Shown: positions 19,037-27,063 of the stretch, in pieces
How the letters are laid out: every line of letters starts with the position of its first letter
Numbering within the stretch: position 1 is the stretch's first letter
Origin: Schlesneria paludicola DSM 18645
GTDB lineage: Bacteria; Planctomycetota; Planctomycetia; Planctomycetales; Planctomycetaceae
NCBI RefSeq assembly: GCF_000255655.1
Contig: NZ_JH636435.1
Coordinates: 2,256,658-2,320,657 of the forward strand
Length of the DNA stretch: 64,000 nucleotides
Direction of reading: 5' to 3'
The notes under the pieces: generated by a model
The model's input: the letters and a program-made list of their open reading frames with translations, nothing else
The model's database searches: none
What the model was told of the DNA's origin: nothing
Program-made: the position numbers and the translations under genes

Positions 19037-19588
19037 ATGTTTATGCTCACGCTCAAGTCGATCGCGATCGCCACATTGTTTGTCACCGCGACAAATCAGA
19101 TGACCCTGGCTCAAGGCCCCAGCCGTATCAAAGTGCTGGGTGAGGCAATGCAAGGGCACGAACTAGTTATCTATCAGCGTCATGGACAAGAAAAAGCTCA
19201 GATTCTTTACTACCACAGCCAAGCGACGGAGCCGATCTCGGCGGCAGATGCGAAAGAACTGGTCACTGCGATCCGGAAGGATCTGAAGGCGGCCGACTTT
19301 GCACTCGCCAAAATCAAAACGCATCATGATCAAGATACCGAGGTCCAGAAGCAGATCGTATTGATCGAGAAACATCTTGCCAAAACACACGAAGAGTGCA
19401 ATTTGTGTGAACATGCATGTTCGAAGGACGCCCCCGACCGAATCGTGATTGGCGATTGCTGCAGCCGCATTTGGCACGAAGTTGAGGCGGCTCAATACGA
19501 AACAAAAAAACTGTTGCGAATGTTCAAAATCGTTAGACTCGAACCACCAAAGCGAGTCGAATCCAAAGCACAGGCTGCCGCGCGATAA
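19037..19588 (+). CDS. Secreted Cys/His-containing helical protein
   Basis: 183 residues beginning MFMLTLKSIAIATLFVTATNQ, a signal peptide with likely cleavage after LAQ. The mature part is mostly helical, with many charged residues. A cluster HEECNLCEHACSKD (about 122-135) plus GDCCSRIWHEVE (about 152-163) supplies six cysteines and several histidines, which suggests metal binding or disulfides outside the cytoplasm. I do not recognise the family; the spacing of helices and Cys/His pairs recalls small helical copper-binding proteins, but this is resemblance only. The ribosome site is weak. It precedes the small protein at 19877 by 288 bp. Confidence 0.75.
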   Translation: MFMLTLKSIAIATLFVTATNQMTLAQGPSRIKVLGEAMQGHELVIYQRHGQEKAQILYYHSQATEPISAADAKELVTAIRKDLKAADFALAKIKTHHDQDTEVQKQIVLIEKHLAKTHEECNLCEHACSKDAPDRIVIGDCCSRIWHEVEAAQYETKKLLRMFKIVRLEPPKRVESKAQAAAR

Positions 19589-19876
19589 TGTGTCAAATCA
19601 GCCGGCGCCAGGCCTCGCTTGGAAGTGGCGATCAGTCCATCAATCAGCGTCACGTGACGCTGCAACGATAATGCGAGAGTTCCTGTACCGCACAGTGCGC
19701 GTACCGAGTCTCACGTTTGACGGGTTCGATCGCGTGCCGAACACAAGAGTCTTGGTCGCAGACGCGATCCAGCAGCACGGACACAATGCCTTGTCAGCTC
19801 GCAAGTACTGACCGAGGACGAACGCAAGTTGCGTTCGTCTGATGGTCCGAGCAATTTCGCCTGGAAAGGCAATCCC

Positions 19877-20209
19877 ATGAATAACTCGAAACCGACGCCT
19901 CCGATCACGAAAATGGACGAAAAAAAAGGCGCCGCTCCGATCGGCTGCAAGCCTGAAGCCTATTCGAATACACACGATGGCAACGTCGTCAGTATTCACG
20001 GAAACAAGCTCGTGACGACTTGTCACGAAGGAAAAGAACACTCTTACACCGTCGCGGCGGATGCCAAAGTCACGTGTGACGGCACGGCATGTAAGGCCGA
20101 AGACCTGAAGGCGGGCGAGAAGGTTCGACTCACCACCAAACCCAACGATAAACACACCTGCACAAAAGTCGAAGCGCTCAAGAAGCATGTCGAGTTTGCG
20201 AAAGTCTGA
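19877..20209 (+). CDS. Small planctomycete protein, Cys-rich, OB-like
   Basis: 110 residues from the ATG at 19877, with GGAAAGG about 8 nt upstream. The core NVVSIHGNKLVTTCHEGKEHSYTVAADAKVTCDGTACKAEDLKAGEKVRLTT, split here as a run of short strands, follows a pattern I associate with small planctomycete proteins (DGxVVSVxGNKLVMT...EHxHxVAxDAKVTCDGKxCKxxDLKxGxKIRVTT). It looks like a small beta barrel. Several cysteines and histidines (TTCHEGKEHS, CDGTACK, KHTC) may bind metal. There is no signal peptide, so it should be cytoplasmic. A strong terminator follows immediately. Function unknown. Confidence 0.82.
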   Translation: MNNSKPTPPITKMDEKKGAAPIGCKPEAYSNTHDGNVVSIHGNKLVTTCHEGKEHSYTVAADAKVTCDGTACKAEDLKAGEKVRLTTKPNDKHTCTKVEALKKHVEFAKV

Positions 20210-20242
20210 CAAACCGCGTCACTCGACACCCATGGACAGTTT

Positions 20243-20278
20243 AAACGCGACGTGCCCGCACGCCGCGTTTCTTCTTTT
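20243..20278 (+). terminator. Rho-independent-type terminator
   Basis: AAACGCG-a-CGTGC-cc-GCACG-c-CGCGTTT forms a 12-bp stem with one mismatch (20243-20270), followed by CTTCTTTT. It lies 34 bp after the stop of the 110-residue protein gene and before the HAD gene. Confidence 0.8.
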
Positions 20279-20414
20279 GGCGGTGTGACGCATTCTTATT
20301 CGACGTTTCGTTCCCAAAATGAGTCGGCCAATTTACGATTTCATCTCAACCTTTTGCACAGCCGCATCGTCGGATGGTGCCAATGATTCACAGACGCACG
20401 GCGGACGCGACGGC

Positions 20415-21050
20415 ATGAAATCGATCATCTTCGACTGTGATGGAACCCTGGTCGACAGCGAACGGCTATCGACCGAAATCCTGGTCACATACGTCGCGGA
20501 ACATGGGCTGAAGATCTCGCTCGCTGAAGCGCTCACCATCTGCCGTGGTGCCAAGATGGATATCTGCGTGAAGCAACTTGAGCGACGACTCGGTGCCACA
20601 CTTCCCCCGACATTCGTCCCAGAATACCGCTCGAGAATGACGGCGGCGTTCCAACGGCAACTCAAACCCATTGATGGCGCACTGGAACTCGTCCGCTCTT
20701 TGAGCCACAAATACTGCGTTGCATCGAACGGCCCGCGTGAAAAGACTGAGTTGAGCCTGTCACTGACGGGTCTTCTCCCTTTCTTTCACTCGGCCATTTT
20801 CAGCAGTTATGAAGTTGGTGCATGGAAGCCAGACCCACGTCTGTTCCTGCATGCCGCCGAATCAATGGGTGTGAATCCTGCTACGTGCATGGTTGTTGAG
20901 GATAGTCTTCCGGGAATCGAAGCGGGAATTGCGGCCGGGATGGAAGTCATCGCGTTTCAGCCCCATGACGTCGACGACCGAATTCCTGACAACGTCACAG
21001 TCATTCGTCATCTTTCCGAGCTCAATGCGCATCTGAGCGCATCGGTTTGA
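20415..21050 (+). CDS. HAD-superfamily phosphatase (beta-PGM/YqaB-like)
   Basis: 211 residues from the ATG at 20415; the frame is open 32 codons more but the HAD motif then starts the protein naturally. Motif I is F-D7-C-D9-G-T-L-V-D-S-E with nucleophile Asp7 and acid/base Asp9. Motif II is VASNGPREK, with motif III lysine in VGAWKPDPRLF and motif IV VVEDSLPGIEAGIAAGM. The helical cap between residues about 18 and 85 is subclass I as in beta-phosphoglucomutase and sugar phosphatases. It should dephosphorylate a small phosphorylated metabolite in the cytoplasm; substrate not predictable. No clear operon partner. Confidence 0.92.
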   Translation: MKSIIFDCDGTLVDSERLSTEILVTYVAEHGLKISLAEALTICRGAKMDICVKQLERRLGATLPPTFVPEYRSRMTAAFQRQLKPIDGALELVRSLSHKYCVASNGPREKTELSLSLTGLLPFFHSAIFSSYEVGAWKPDPRLFLHAAESMGVNPATCMVVEDSLPGIEAGIAAGMEVIAFQPHDVDDRIPDNVTVIRHLSELNAHLSASV

Positions 21051-21139
21051 CAGCCTCCTGAAATCACGGGGACTGCCTCCGCCAATGTTCAAAAATGCCA
21101 TGACGTCGTGACGACATTCTCGACCTCGAATGAACAGCG

Positions 21140-22231
21140 TCAGGCGACTTTCTTCAGAAAAGAAACTCGTCCGGTATTGACCCACTCGACGACGTAGATG
21201 TTCCCCGCAGAATCAAAGCACGCGTCGTGCGGATGGATGAACTTGCCATTTCCCCAACGTTCCGGCTGTTCACGCATCTGGAAACCGTCAAGGACCTGTT
21301 CGGTCCATTGGGGATCGTAACCCAGATGGACGGCGACATTGTTGTCTTGGTCGAAGATCGAAATACGAGCGTGCAAATCGGGTATCAGTAACGTCGTTCC
21401 CCGAATGTCAAAATGAGCGGGGAAGCTGACGTTGCCAACAATGCTCAGCGGTTTTCCTTCGAGCGAAAAATATTGCAGCCGTGCATTGGCACGATCGGCG
21501 ACAAGCAGCCGTGGATCGCGACCGGGGCGATCGTCGAGCCAGATGCCGTGCGGCGTCTTAAACTGGCCAGGTTCCTCACCAGTCCCACCGAATGAACGAA
21601 CATATCTCACATCTTTGTCGTATTGATGTATGAAGTCCGAGCCATATCCATCAGCAACATAGAACCCTCCATCCGGTGCGAACGCAATATTCGTTGGACT
21701 GTATTTCTCTGGGGCCGCATAACGATTCGATTCCTGGGGATAGGGTAGCTCCCAGACTTTTTCACCTTTGAGCGTCGTTTTCGTGACCAAACCCGGACGC
21801 TGTTTGAACCCGGCAGGAGGTTTCGTAGTGGTAATCGCGAGGTACAGAAATTCTTCACCGCCATCCCGGCGGATATCGATCCCGTGCCCTCCAAAGTTCC
21901 ACTGCTTCCCGAACGACCGCACAAACTTGCCACTCGGTTCGAAAACCACCACCGTATCAATGTTCGAGTCAAAGGGTGCTCGATGCGTGACATAGACCAG
22001 TCCGTCCGCGTCAATCGCCACGCCGTGGGTCGCATGCCACTTGATCTGGTCTGGAACCTTACCCCAGTTGTGATGGCATTCGTAGGTGAATTCCCCCGAA
22101 CCGATCACAACCGGTTTTGTCCCCGCCTTGTCCGACGCATGCACAAAGAAATTCGAAGTGATGGCAGTCGCTGCGGCCGCACTGGCAGTCTTCAGAAAAT
22201 CCCGGCGCTGGGGATCAAGTGCGTCAGACAT
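21140..22231 (-). CDS. Tat-exported NHL-type six-bladed beta-propeller protein
   Basis: 363 residues. Residues 8-35 give a twin-arginine signal (PQRRDFLKTASAAAATAI) ending near VHA. The mature protein consists of NHL-type repeats: ATHGVAIDADGLVYVTHR, FGGHGIDIRRDGGEEFLYLA, SPTNIAFAPDGGFYVADGYGSDFIHQYDKD, FKTPHGIWLDDRPGRDPRLLVADRANARLQYFS and FIHPHDACFDSAGNIYVVEWVNTGRVS. This is the fold of peptidyl-alpha-hydroxyglycine amidating lyase and similar proteins, but planctomycete versions have no proven reaction. It is exported folded. It converges with the HAD gene and stands alone. Confidence 0.9.
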   Translation of the reverse strand: MSDALDPQRRDFLKTASAAAATAITSNFFVHASDKAGTKPVVIGSGEFTYECHHNWGKVPDQIKWHATHGVAIDADGLVYVTHRAPFDSNIDTVVVFEPSGKFVRSFGKQWNFGGHGIDIRRDGGEEFLYLAITTTKPPAGFKQRPGLVTKTTLKGEKVWELPYPQESNRYAAPEKYSPTNIAFAPDGGFYVADGYGSDFIHQYDKDVRYVRSFGGTGEEPGQFKTPHGIWLDDRPGRDPRLLVADRANARLQYFSLEGKPLSIVGNVSFPAHFDIRGTTLLIPDLHARISIFDQDNNVAVHLGYDPQWTEQVLDGFQMREQPERWGNGKFIHPHDACFDSAGNIYVVEWVNTGRVSFLKKVA

Positions 22232-22621
22232 GAAACGTTCCTTCCGCGAACAACGGGATAAATGAGTGACACAACAAGATCAACGCGATCGCTTGATGAT
22301 ATGCCGCGAACTTCCACGACGGCAATCTGTCGAGAACTGTTGCGATGACATGGCATTTTCGGGCCGAGCGGACCCAGGTCCCGTGATTTCACCAGGCTGC
22401 TAAGAAACCTTAGAGTGAAAACTCTAGAAAATCATTGTTGATTCGGTCGACGAAACACCGTTTCATAAACAGTCGCTTTCCCTGAAATCACACAGTTGAG
22501 CAACTCATTCGAAACAAAACCGTGATGGAACATGTACAGTATCGCTTTTATCGAGCGGTGATTCAGTGCGACAAACAACACATCTTGATCAACGAAACAC
22601 ATTGCAATGAAAGGAGTTAAG
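22232..22621. other. Divergent intergenic region
   Basis: 390 bp between the propeller gene and the Hint-domain gene. It contains one small perfect hairpin, TAGAGT-gaaa-ACTCTA (22411-22426), with a GNRA-type tetraloop. No gene is convincing here. It ends in the AAAGGAG ribosome site of the next gene. Confidence 0.5.
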
Positions 22622-24481
22622 ATGAAGAATTCAGTCATTTTCGGCGAACTTCTTGTCATTGCGCTATTCGTTCTGACATTCTCAGTCCATGCAGCGAACA
22701 AAGCCAAACCACAGTCATCGTCGACGGACGCAGTTCAGGAGTTATTGCAGTCCGAAATCGTGGAGACGAACTCCTTGGTTGACCGTCGCGGTGGACTGAA
22801 CTTGAGCACACAGACGGATATTGATGCATGGTGGCAATCGGGATACGTCAAGTCGAGAAAACAATGGCTCCCCTATGAAGAGAGCATGGCCGCGGGCGAT
22901 GAGGCGTCGCAATTGGAAGAGTATCGACAATTACGAGACAAGTTGTCGGATCGGGTGCACGGTCAGTGGAGACTGGCAAACTGGTGTCGGAAAAACGGAC
23001 TGATCGATCAAGAGCGAGTTCATCTTTTGCGAGTTCTGACTGGCGGAGACCGGTCAGTCAACATGGATACAGTCTATGAACGATTGGGTTGTAAAAAGAT
23101 CGATGGAGCGTGGGTTTCCGAGTATGAACGGCGAGAAGCGGCCGACCTCAAATCGGAGATCGAACAGTCACACAAACGTTGGGATTCGAAGTTCGCATCG
23201 CTAGTACAACAATTGGAAGGATCGCCAAAGCAGCGTTCTCAGGCAGAACAACAATTGGCCGAGATTACGCAGGCAACAGCGGTTCCGGCCATCGTCAGCA
23301 CGTTCTGCCTGTCGACACAAACTTTGGCCGAATACGGCGTGAAAATGCTCGGTCAAATCCGCGAGTATCAGGCGTCACGTGCACTGGCAGGGCAGGCCGT
23401 CTTTTCTCCATGGAAGCCGGTCCGTACAGCCGCTATCGAGTTGCTCAAGGATCGCAAACTAACAGAATTCGCGCCCGATCTGTTGATGCTGTTGTCTTTC
23501 CCAATCCGAACAAAGGTCGAATCGAGTTGGCGAACATCACCTTCCAGCGTGAACGAAGTGTTTATGGCCGGTCCCAATCTGAGCGTGAATTGGGACTATG
23601 TTTGGGTTGAAGAAACCAATGACAAAATGCGTGTCGGAATTCGACGGCTGTTTCCGATCTCCGTCCCCTCGAATGTCGAAGATGTTTACAGCATCGGTTC
23701 CCCCAACCTGGAAGGTCGATTTGATACCAGAACAGGACAACGCGTTGGTAGCCCTAGATCGAATTTGATCGTCGCCGCCGAGTTGACCGCGCAAACAGAT
23801 CATCTGGACTTTGCGGCCGAAAAAATCAACGATGACCGGAACGATTTGAATGAGCGAGTCGGAAAAGTCCTCTCGGCTTGTACGGACGAGTCAATGACCT
23901 CCGATCCAAAGGAGTGGTGGAAATGGTGGGCACTGTACTCAGACGTCTCCCACCCACGTGAAAAATATGTCGAGATCGTTGATGAACGACCGAATATTCC
24001 TTCGTTTAGCCGAGTGTCGGTCCAGTTAAGTTGTCTGGTCGCAGGCACACCAGTCTGGACCGAGCGAGGACTTGTGGCGATCGAGCAGATCCGCGCCGGT
24101 GATCGAGTTCTGTCGAAAGACGTAGTTTCAGGTGAACTGAGTTACAAACCGGTGCTCTTCACAACCGTTCGCGAGCCAACGCGAGTCCAGCAGTTCACTG
24201 TCGACGCTGACACAATTGTGGCGAGCCTCGGTCACCACTTTTGGGTCAGCGGTGGAGGATGGACCAAGATGCGGGATCTGGCAGCCAAGATGCCAATGCA
24301 TACAGTCTCGGGTATGCAACGAATTTCCAGTGTCGAGGATCATGGCCGAGTCGAAGCAGTTTACAATTTGGTTGTCGCCGATTTTCATACGTATTTTGTT
24401 GGCAAAGCGATGGTCTTGAGCCATGATGTCTTGTTTCCGACCCTGACCAATGTCAAAGTACCAGGCTTGGCGAACCGGTAG
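22622..24481 (+). CDS. Secreted HEAT-like protein with C-terminal Hint (intein-like) domain
   Basis: 619 residues from the ATG at 22622, preferred over one five codons upstream because AAAGGAG lies 5 nt before it. Residues 1-25 are a signal peptide (LLVIALFVLTFSVHA). Residues about 40-400 are helical, with HEAT-like segments (AVPAIVSTFCLSTQTLAEYGV; PVRTAAIELLKDRKLTEFAP). From Cys471 the sequence reads S-C-L-V-A-G-T-P-V-W-T-E-R-G, then IEQIRAGDRVLSKD, a GHHFWVSGGGW block and YNLVVADFHTYFVG...VLSHD, the block order of a Hint domain as in inteins, Hedgehog and polymorphic toxins. The usual terminal His-Asn is His-Asp and no Cys/Ser/Thr follows, so full protein splicing is unlikely; N-terminal thioester chemistry remains possible. 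Only about 15 residues follow. A secreted coiled-coil protein is encoded 52 bp downstream. Confidence 0.88.
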   Translation: MKNSVIFGELLVIALFVLTFSVHAANKAKPQSSSTDAVQELLQSEIVETNSLVDRRGGLNLSTQTDIDAWWQSGYVKSRKQWLPYEESMAAGDEASQLEEYRQLRDKLSDRVHGQWRLANWCRKNGLIDQERVHLLRVLTGGDRSVNMDTVYERLGCKKIDGAWVSEYERREAADLKSEIEQSHKRWDSKFASLVQQLEGSPKQRSQAEQQLAEITQATAVPAIVSTFCLSTQTLAEYGVKMLGQIREYQASRALAGQAVFSPWKPVRTAAIELLKDRKLTEFAPDLLMLLSFPIRTKVESSWRTSPSSVNEVFMAGPNLSVNWDYVWVEETNDKMRVGIRRLFPISVPSNVEDVYSIGSPNLEGRFDTRTGQRVGSPRSNLIVAAELTAQTDHLDFAAEKINDDRNDLNERVGKVLSACTDESMTSDPKEWWKWWALYSDVSHPREKYVEIVDERPNIPSFSRVSVQLSCLVAGTPVWTERGLVAIEQIRAGDRVLSKDVVSGELSYKPVLFTTVREPTRVQQFTVDADTIVASLGHHFWVSGGGWTKMRDLAAKMPMHTVSGMQRISSVEDHGRVEAVYNLVVADFHTYFVGKAMVLSHDVLFPTLTNVKVPGLANR

Positions 24482-24533
24482 ACAATTCGCCATTACCAAA
24501 GACGAGACGTGTTGCGTCGCATGGAACAGACAG

Positions 24534-25829
24534 ATGAGAAGTCACAGAATCCTCTTTTTGCTGATTTTGTGTTCGTTACGGACAGTTGCCGCGGAGCCAT
24601 CGGCGCCAAGCGACAAGATCATTGCGCAGCGCGTTCAAGAGATGTTTCAGATTGGGTTCGTTCGAGGCCCACGCGAGATTCAAGAGAGCCAGCGACTGTA
24701 CGATTCGCTTCGTAACGCCTCAGGCAGCGACAGTCGAGTCGACTATGCTCACGGATTAATCTCTCTGAGACAGATGAAGAACAAAGAGGCGAAAGACGAT
24801 TTCCTCGCCGCGATCAAACGGCCCGGAACAGCTTATTTTCCTGCTTGGAGAGCACTAGTCTGGACGCATTTTTTGGCGAAGGAATATGACACCGGCCACG
24901 AGCATCTTTTGGAATTCGTGAAGCTCGTTGAAAAGTCAGACGATCTGACCACATTGATGCGGAATGAGGAACTCTATTGGATCGGCCGGATTATGGCTGC
25001 GGTCGAGCTGACATCGGAATCGGCACTTAGCCGCGAAAAATGGACTCAATATGAAGAGCAACTCATCGATCTCCTGAGTGAGGATGCGATTGACGTCTAC
25101 CGTGGGGGTAAAGAGGAAGTCAGCATCCGTCAGGCGAACCTCGAACAGGAAGCTCGTCAAACTCAGGAACGGGGTAAGAAAAAAGAAGCACTTCAACGCC
25201 AGAAAAAGCTTGATCGTCTAGAAAAATCCCTGGAAACGGCGGACAAAAAACGAGAAGCATTGAAGAAGTCTGCCGCGGAACTGAAAGAAATACTGGACGA
25301 GCAAGCGGACGAATTCAAGAAGCAGATGGAAAGATCAGAAAAGGATTACTCGTTCCTGGAAAGGCGTGCGATGACGCTCATGTCTGCCATGATGGCACTC
25401 GATCAAGAAATGAGCGTCCTTCAATTACGCAGGGGAAATCCAGCTTCGAACGCCGCCAGAGATCAGTCGCTGATTCTCATGCAAAATGTGAGGATGAATT
25501 ACGAACTCGAGTACATGAGAATCATCAATCTCGTTCAGCAAACATCATCGAATGCCAAACAGTTGCAGCAACAAAATGGTCAGCTTAACGACCAGTACAA
25601 TCAAGCGACACGCGAGCTCGTCAAAGACGAGGCGGCGATTAAGGAACAGAAGGCCCGATCGCTGAAACAAGCAGACCTTTTGAAAAAAGAGAATGCGGAA
25701 TCCAAGTCGCCGGCGATTCCAAAGCGAATTGAAACAACCAAGTCGTTACGTGCCTATGTCGACCTCGACGTTTTTGCCGAACGGGACTCGGTCCTTAAAT
25801 CATTCGGCGTGACGATTGACGACAAATGA
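24534..25829 (+). CDS. Secreted coiled-coil protein, partner of Hint gene
   Basis: 431 residues from the ATG at 24534. A signal peptide (ILFLLILCSLRTVAA) is followed by a TPR-like helical region (residues about 40-180: LYDSLRNASGSDSRVDYAHGLISLRQMKNKEAKDDFLAAIK) and long coiled coil (about 195-285, rich in KKKEALQRQKKLDRLEKSLE and ADKKREALKKSAAELKEILDEQ), then a second helical/coiled region (about 330-400, QQLQQQNGQLNDQYNQATREL). No enzyme motif. It starts 52 bp after the Hint-domain gene on the same strand, so the two are probably one operon and may act together at the cell envelope. Family not recognised beyond this pattern, which is common in planctomycetes. Confidence 0.85.
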   Translation: MRSHRILFLLILCSLRTVAAEPSAPSDKIIAQRVQEMFQIGFVRGPREIQESQRLYDSLRNASGSDSRVDYAHGLISLRQMKNKEAKDDFLAAIKRPGTAYFPAWRALVWTHFLAKEYDTGHEHLLEFVKLVEKSDDLTTLMRNEELYWIGRIMAAVELTSESALSREKWTQYEEQLIDLLSEDAIDVYRGGKEEVSIRQANLEQEARQTQERGKKKEALQRQKKLDRLEKSLETADKKREALKKSAAELKEILDEQADEFKKQMERSEKDYSFLERRAMTLMSAMMALDQEMSVLQLRRGNPASNAARDQSLILMQNVRMNYELEYMRIINLVQQTSSNAKQLQQQNGQLNDQYNQATRELVKDEAAIKEQKARSLKQADLLKKENAESKSPAIPKRIETTKSLRAYVDLDVFAERDSVLKSFGVTIDDK

Positions 25830-25910
25830 CGCACGTATCTCCCGGCTGGGCTCGTGAACGCCACAGTCGCGCCTGATTTGCATCCGGTTCGGCATTCGGA
25901 TGATCAGCGT

Positions 25911-25950
25911 GCATGAAATATCGGGAAACAACCAGATCGTTTCCCGATGC
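25911..25950. terminator. Hairpin after the coiled-coil gene
   Basis: ATCGGGAAAC (25920-25929) and GTTTCCCGAT (25939-25948) form a perfect 10-bp stem with a 9-nt loop, about 90 bp after the stop of the coiled-coil gene. GCAT and ATGC flank it and could extend the stem around a bulge. No T tract is present, so efficient intrinsic termination is uncertain; it may serve both converging genes. Confidence 0.6.
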
Positions 25951-26082
25951 ACCGCCGCTGAAAGACGCCCCGGTTGAATCCAACGACCAATACCGATGCA
26001 GACGCATTGTGTCGTTCGTAATCTCCAAGAGTCACATGTGTCTTGTCCAAATGCGAGCCGAAAACTAGACAATCACGTCACT

Positions 26083-27024
26083 TCATTCTTGGATGTCCGG
26101 CTCCCAATTTCTGATATCGATGACATCCCCCAGATGAAGCTCATATTCTGCCTCCCACGGGTTGATGACAACCTTATTCACGACGACGGTTAACTCGGGC
26201 GCGTCTTTGGTCATTCCATTGATGATTCGCAAATGGAATGGAGGCTTTCCGGCATTTTCAATTCGAGTTTGCCAGTAGTCGGTATGACGTCGGTACTCAA
26301 TCTTCTTCTCGCCAGAAAGGATTTTGACGAAGAACTCTTGTTGAATATTCGCCACCATCTGCCCAGGCTCATGCTCTGCGTTGTCCTCGGAACCGCATTC
26401 ACCAGCCTCCGACGGCTCTTCCATTTGAGGAAGCTCAATTCCTCGAACCCCCGCGGCCTGCTCGAGGTCCGTCATCGCGGCCTCAGCCTCTTCGTCATCA
26501 CACTCGTCGAGGACTCGGCAAAAGGCATCGTAAGAGCCAACAAGATCTCCGTGAGCCCGAAAACAGCTGCCTAAAAAGAAGTACAAATCCGAGGTGGGAG
26601 AAGCCTCTGCATCGATTCCTCGTCGAGCAATCGCCTCCGCATCCAAAACCTTATTGAACGCCAACAACATCGAGGCAAGCTCGACATAATTGCCTGCATC
26701 TTGTGGTGCCGCTTCGATTGCTTGGGAATACAACTCTTCGGCTTCCACAAAATGGCCCGCGTCCCGGCTGATTCGCGCAAGGTAGGTGAGCGCCGCACCA
26801 CGGAAGTCGAGAGACAGTTGTGACAGGGCCGCGTTGATGCATTCGCCAGCATCTTTCCCGCGGCCCAGAAAATAAAGGGACAATCCGCGAAGCCACTGTC
26901 CCTCAACGTCAGACGGATACTTTTCGACGTACCGTTGGCTCAGCTCTCCGGCCAAGGCAAACATCTCTTCATCAAGAGCGGCTTCAATCTTTTGCAGGTC
27001 TCTGCTGTCGCGTTTCTTTGCCAT
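26083..27024 (-). CDS. TPR protein with C-terminal ASCH domain
   Basis: 313 residues. Two adjacent ATGs (27027, 27024) follow AGAGGAA; the second has better spacing. Residues about 15-185 are TPR repeats (EEMFALAGELSQRYVEKYPSD, GAALTYLARISRDAGHFVEAEELYSQAIEAAP, SDLYFFLGSCFRAHGDLVGSYDAF). An acidic linker follows (EEPSEAGECGSEDNAEHEPGQ). Residues about 230-310 read QEFFVKILSGEKKIEYRRHTDYW and end with GDVIDIRNWEPDI, the outline of an ASCH domain (KPEYFELILSGKKTIELR type). ASCH domains bind RNA or modified nucleosides; one relative, YqfB, hydrolyses N4-acetylcytidine. The gene begins 39 bp after the ABC membrane gene and could be read through from it. TPR plus ASCH is not a combination I know. 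Confidence 0.85.
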   Translation of the reverse strand: MAKKRDSRDLQKIEAALDEEMFALAGELSQRYVEKYPSDVEGQWLRGLSLYFLGRGKDAGECINAALSQLSLDFRGAALTYLARISRDAGHFVEAEELYSQAIEAAPQDAGNYVELASMLLAFNKVLDAEAIARRGIDAEASPTSDLYFFLGSCFRAHGDLVGSYDAFCRVLDECDDEEAEAAMTDLEQAAGVRGIELPQMEEPSEAGECGSEDNAEHEPGQMVANIQQEFFVKILSGEKKIEYRRHTDYWQTRIENAGKPPFHLRIINGMTKDAPELTVVVNKVVINPWEAEYELHLGDVIDIRNWEPDIQE

Positions 27025-27063
27025 CATTTCCTCTATGGACCGATTGGTCCGCAACCAACAGTC

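Noticed and set aside
22411-22426. Small hairpin as a riboswitch
   Set aside because: A 6-bp stem alone is too little; no conserved aptamer elements are visible.
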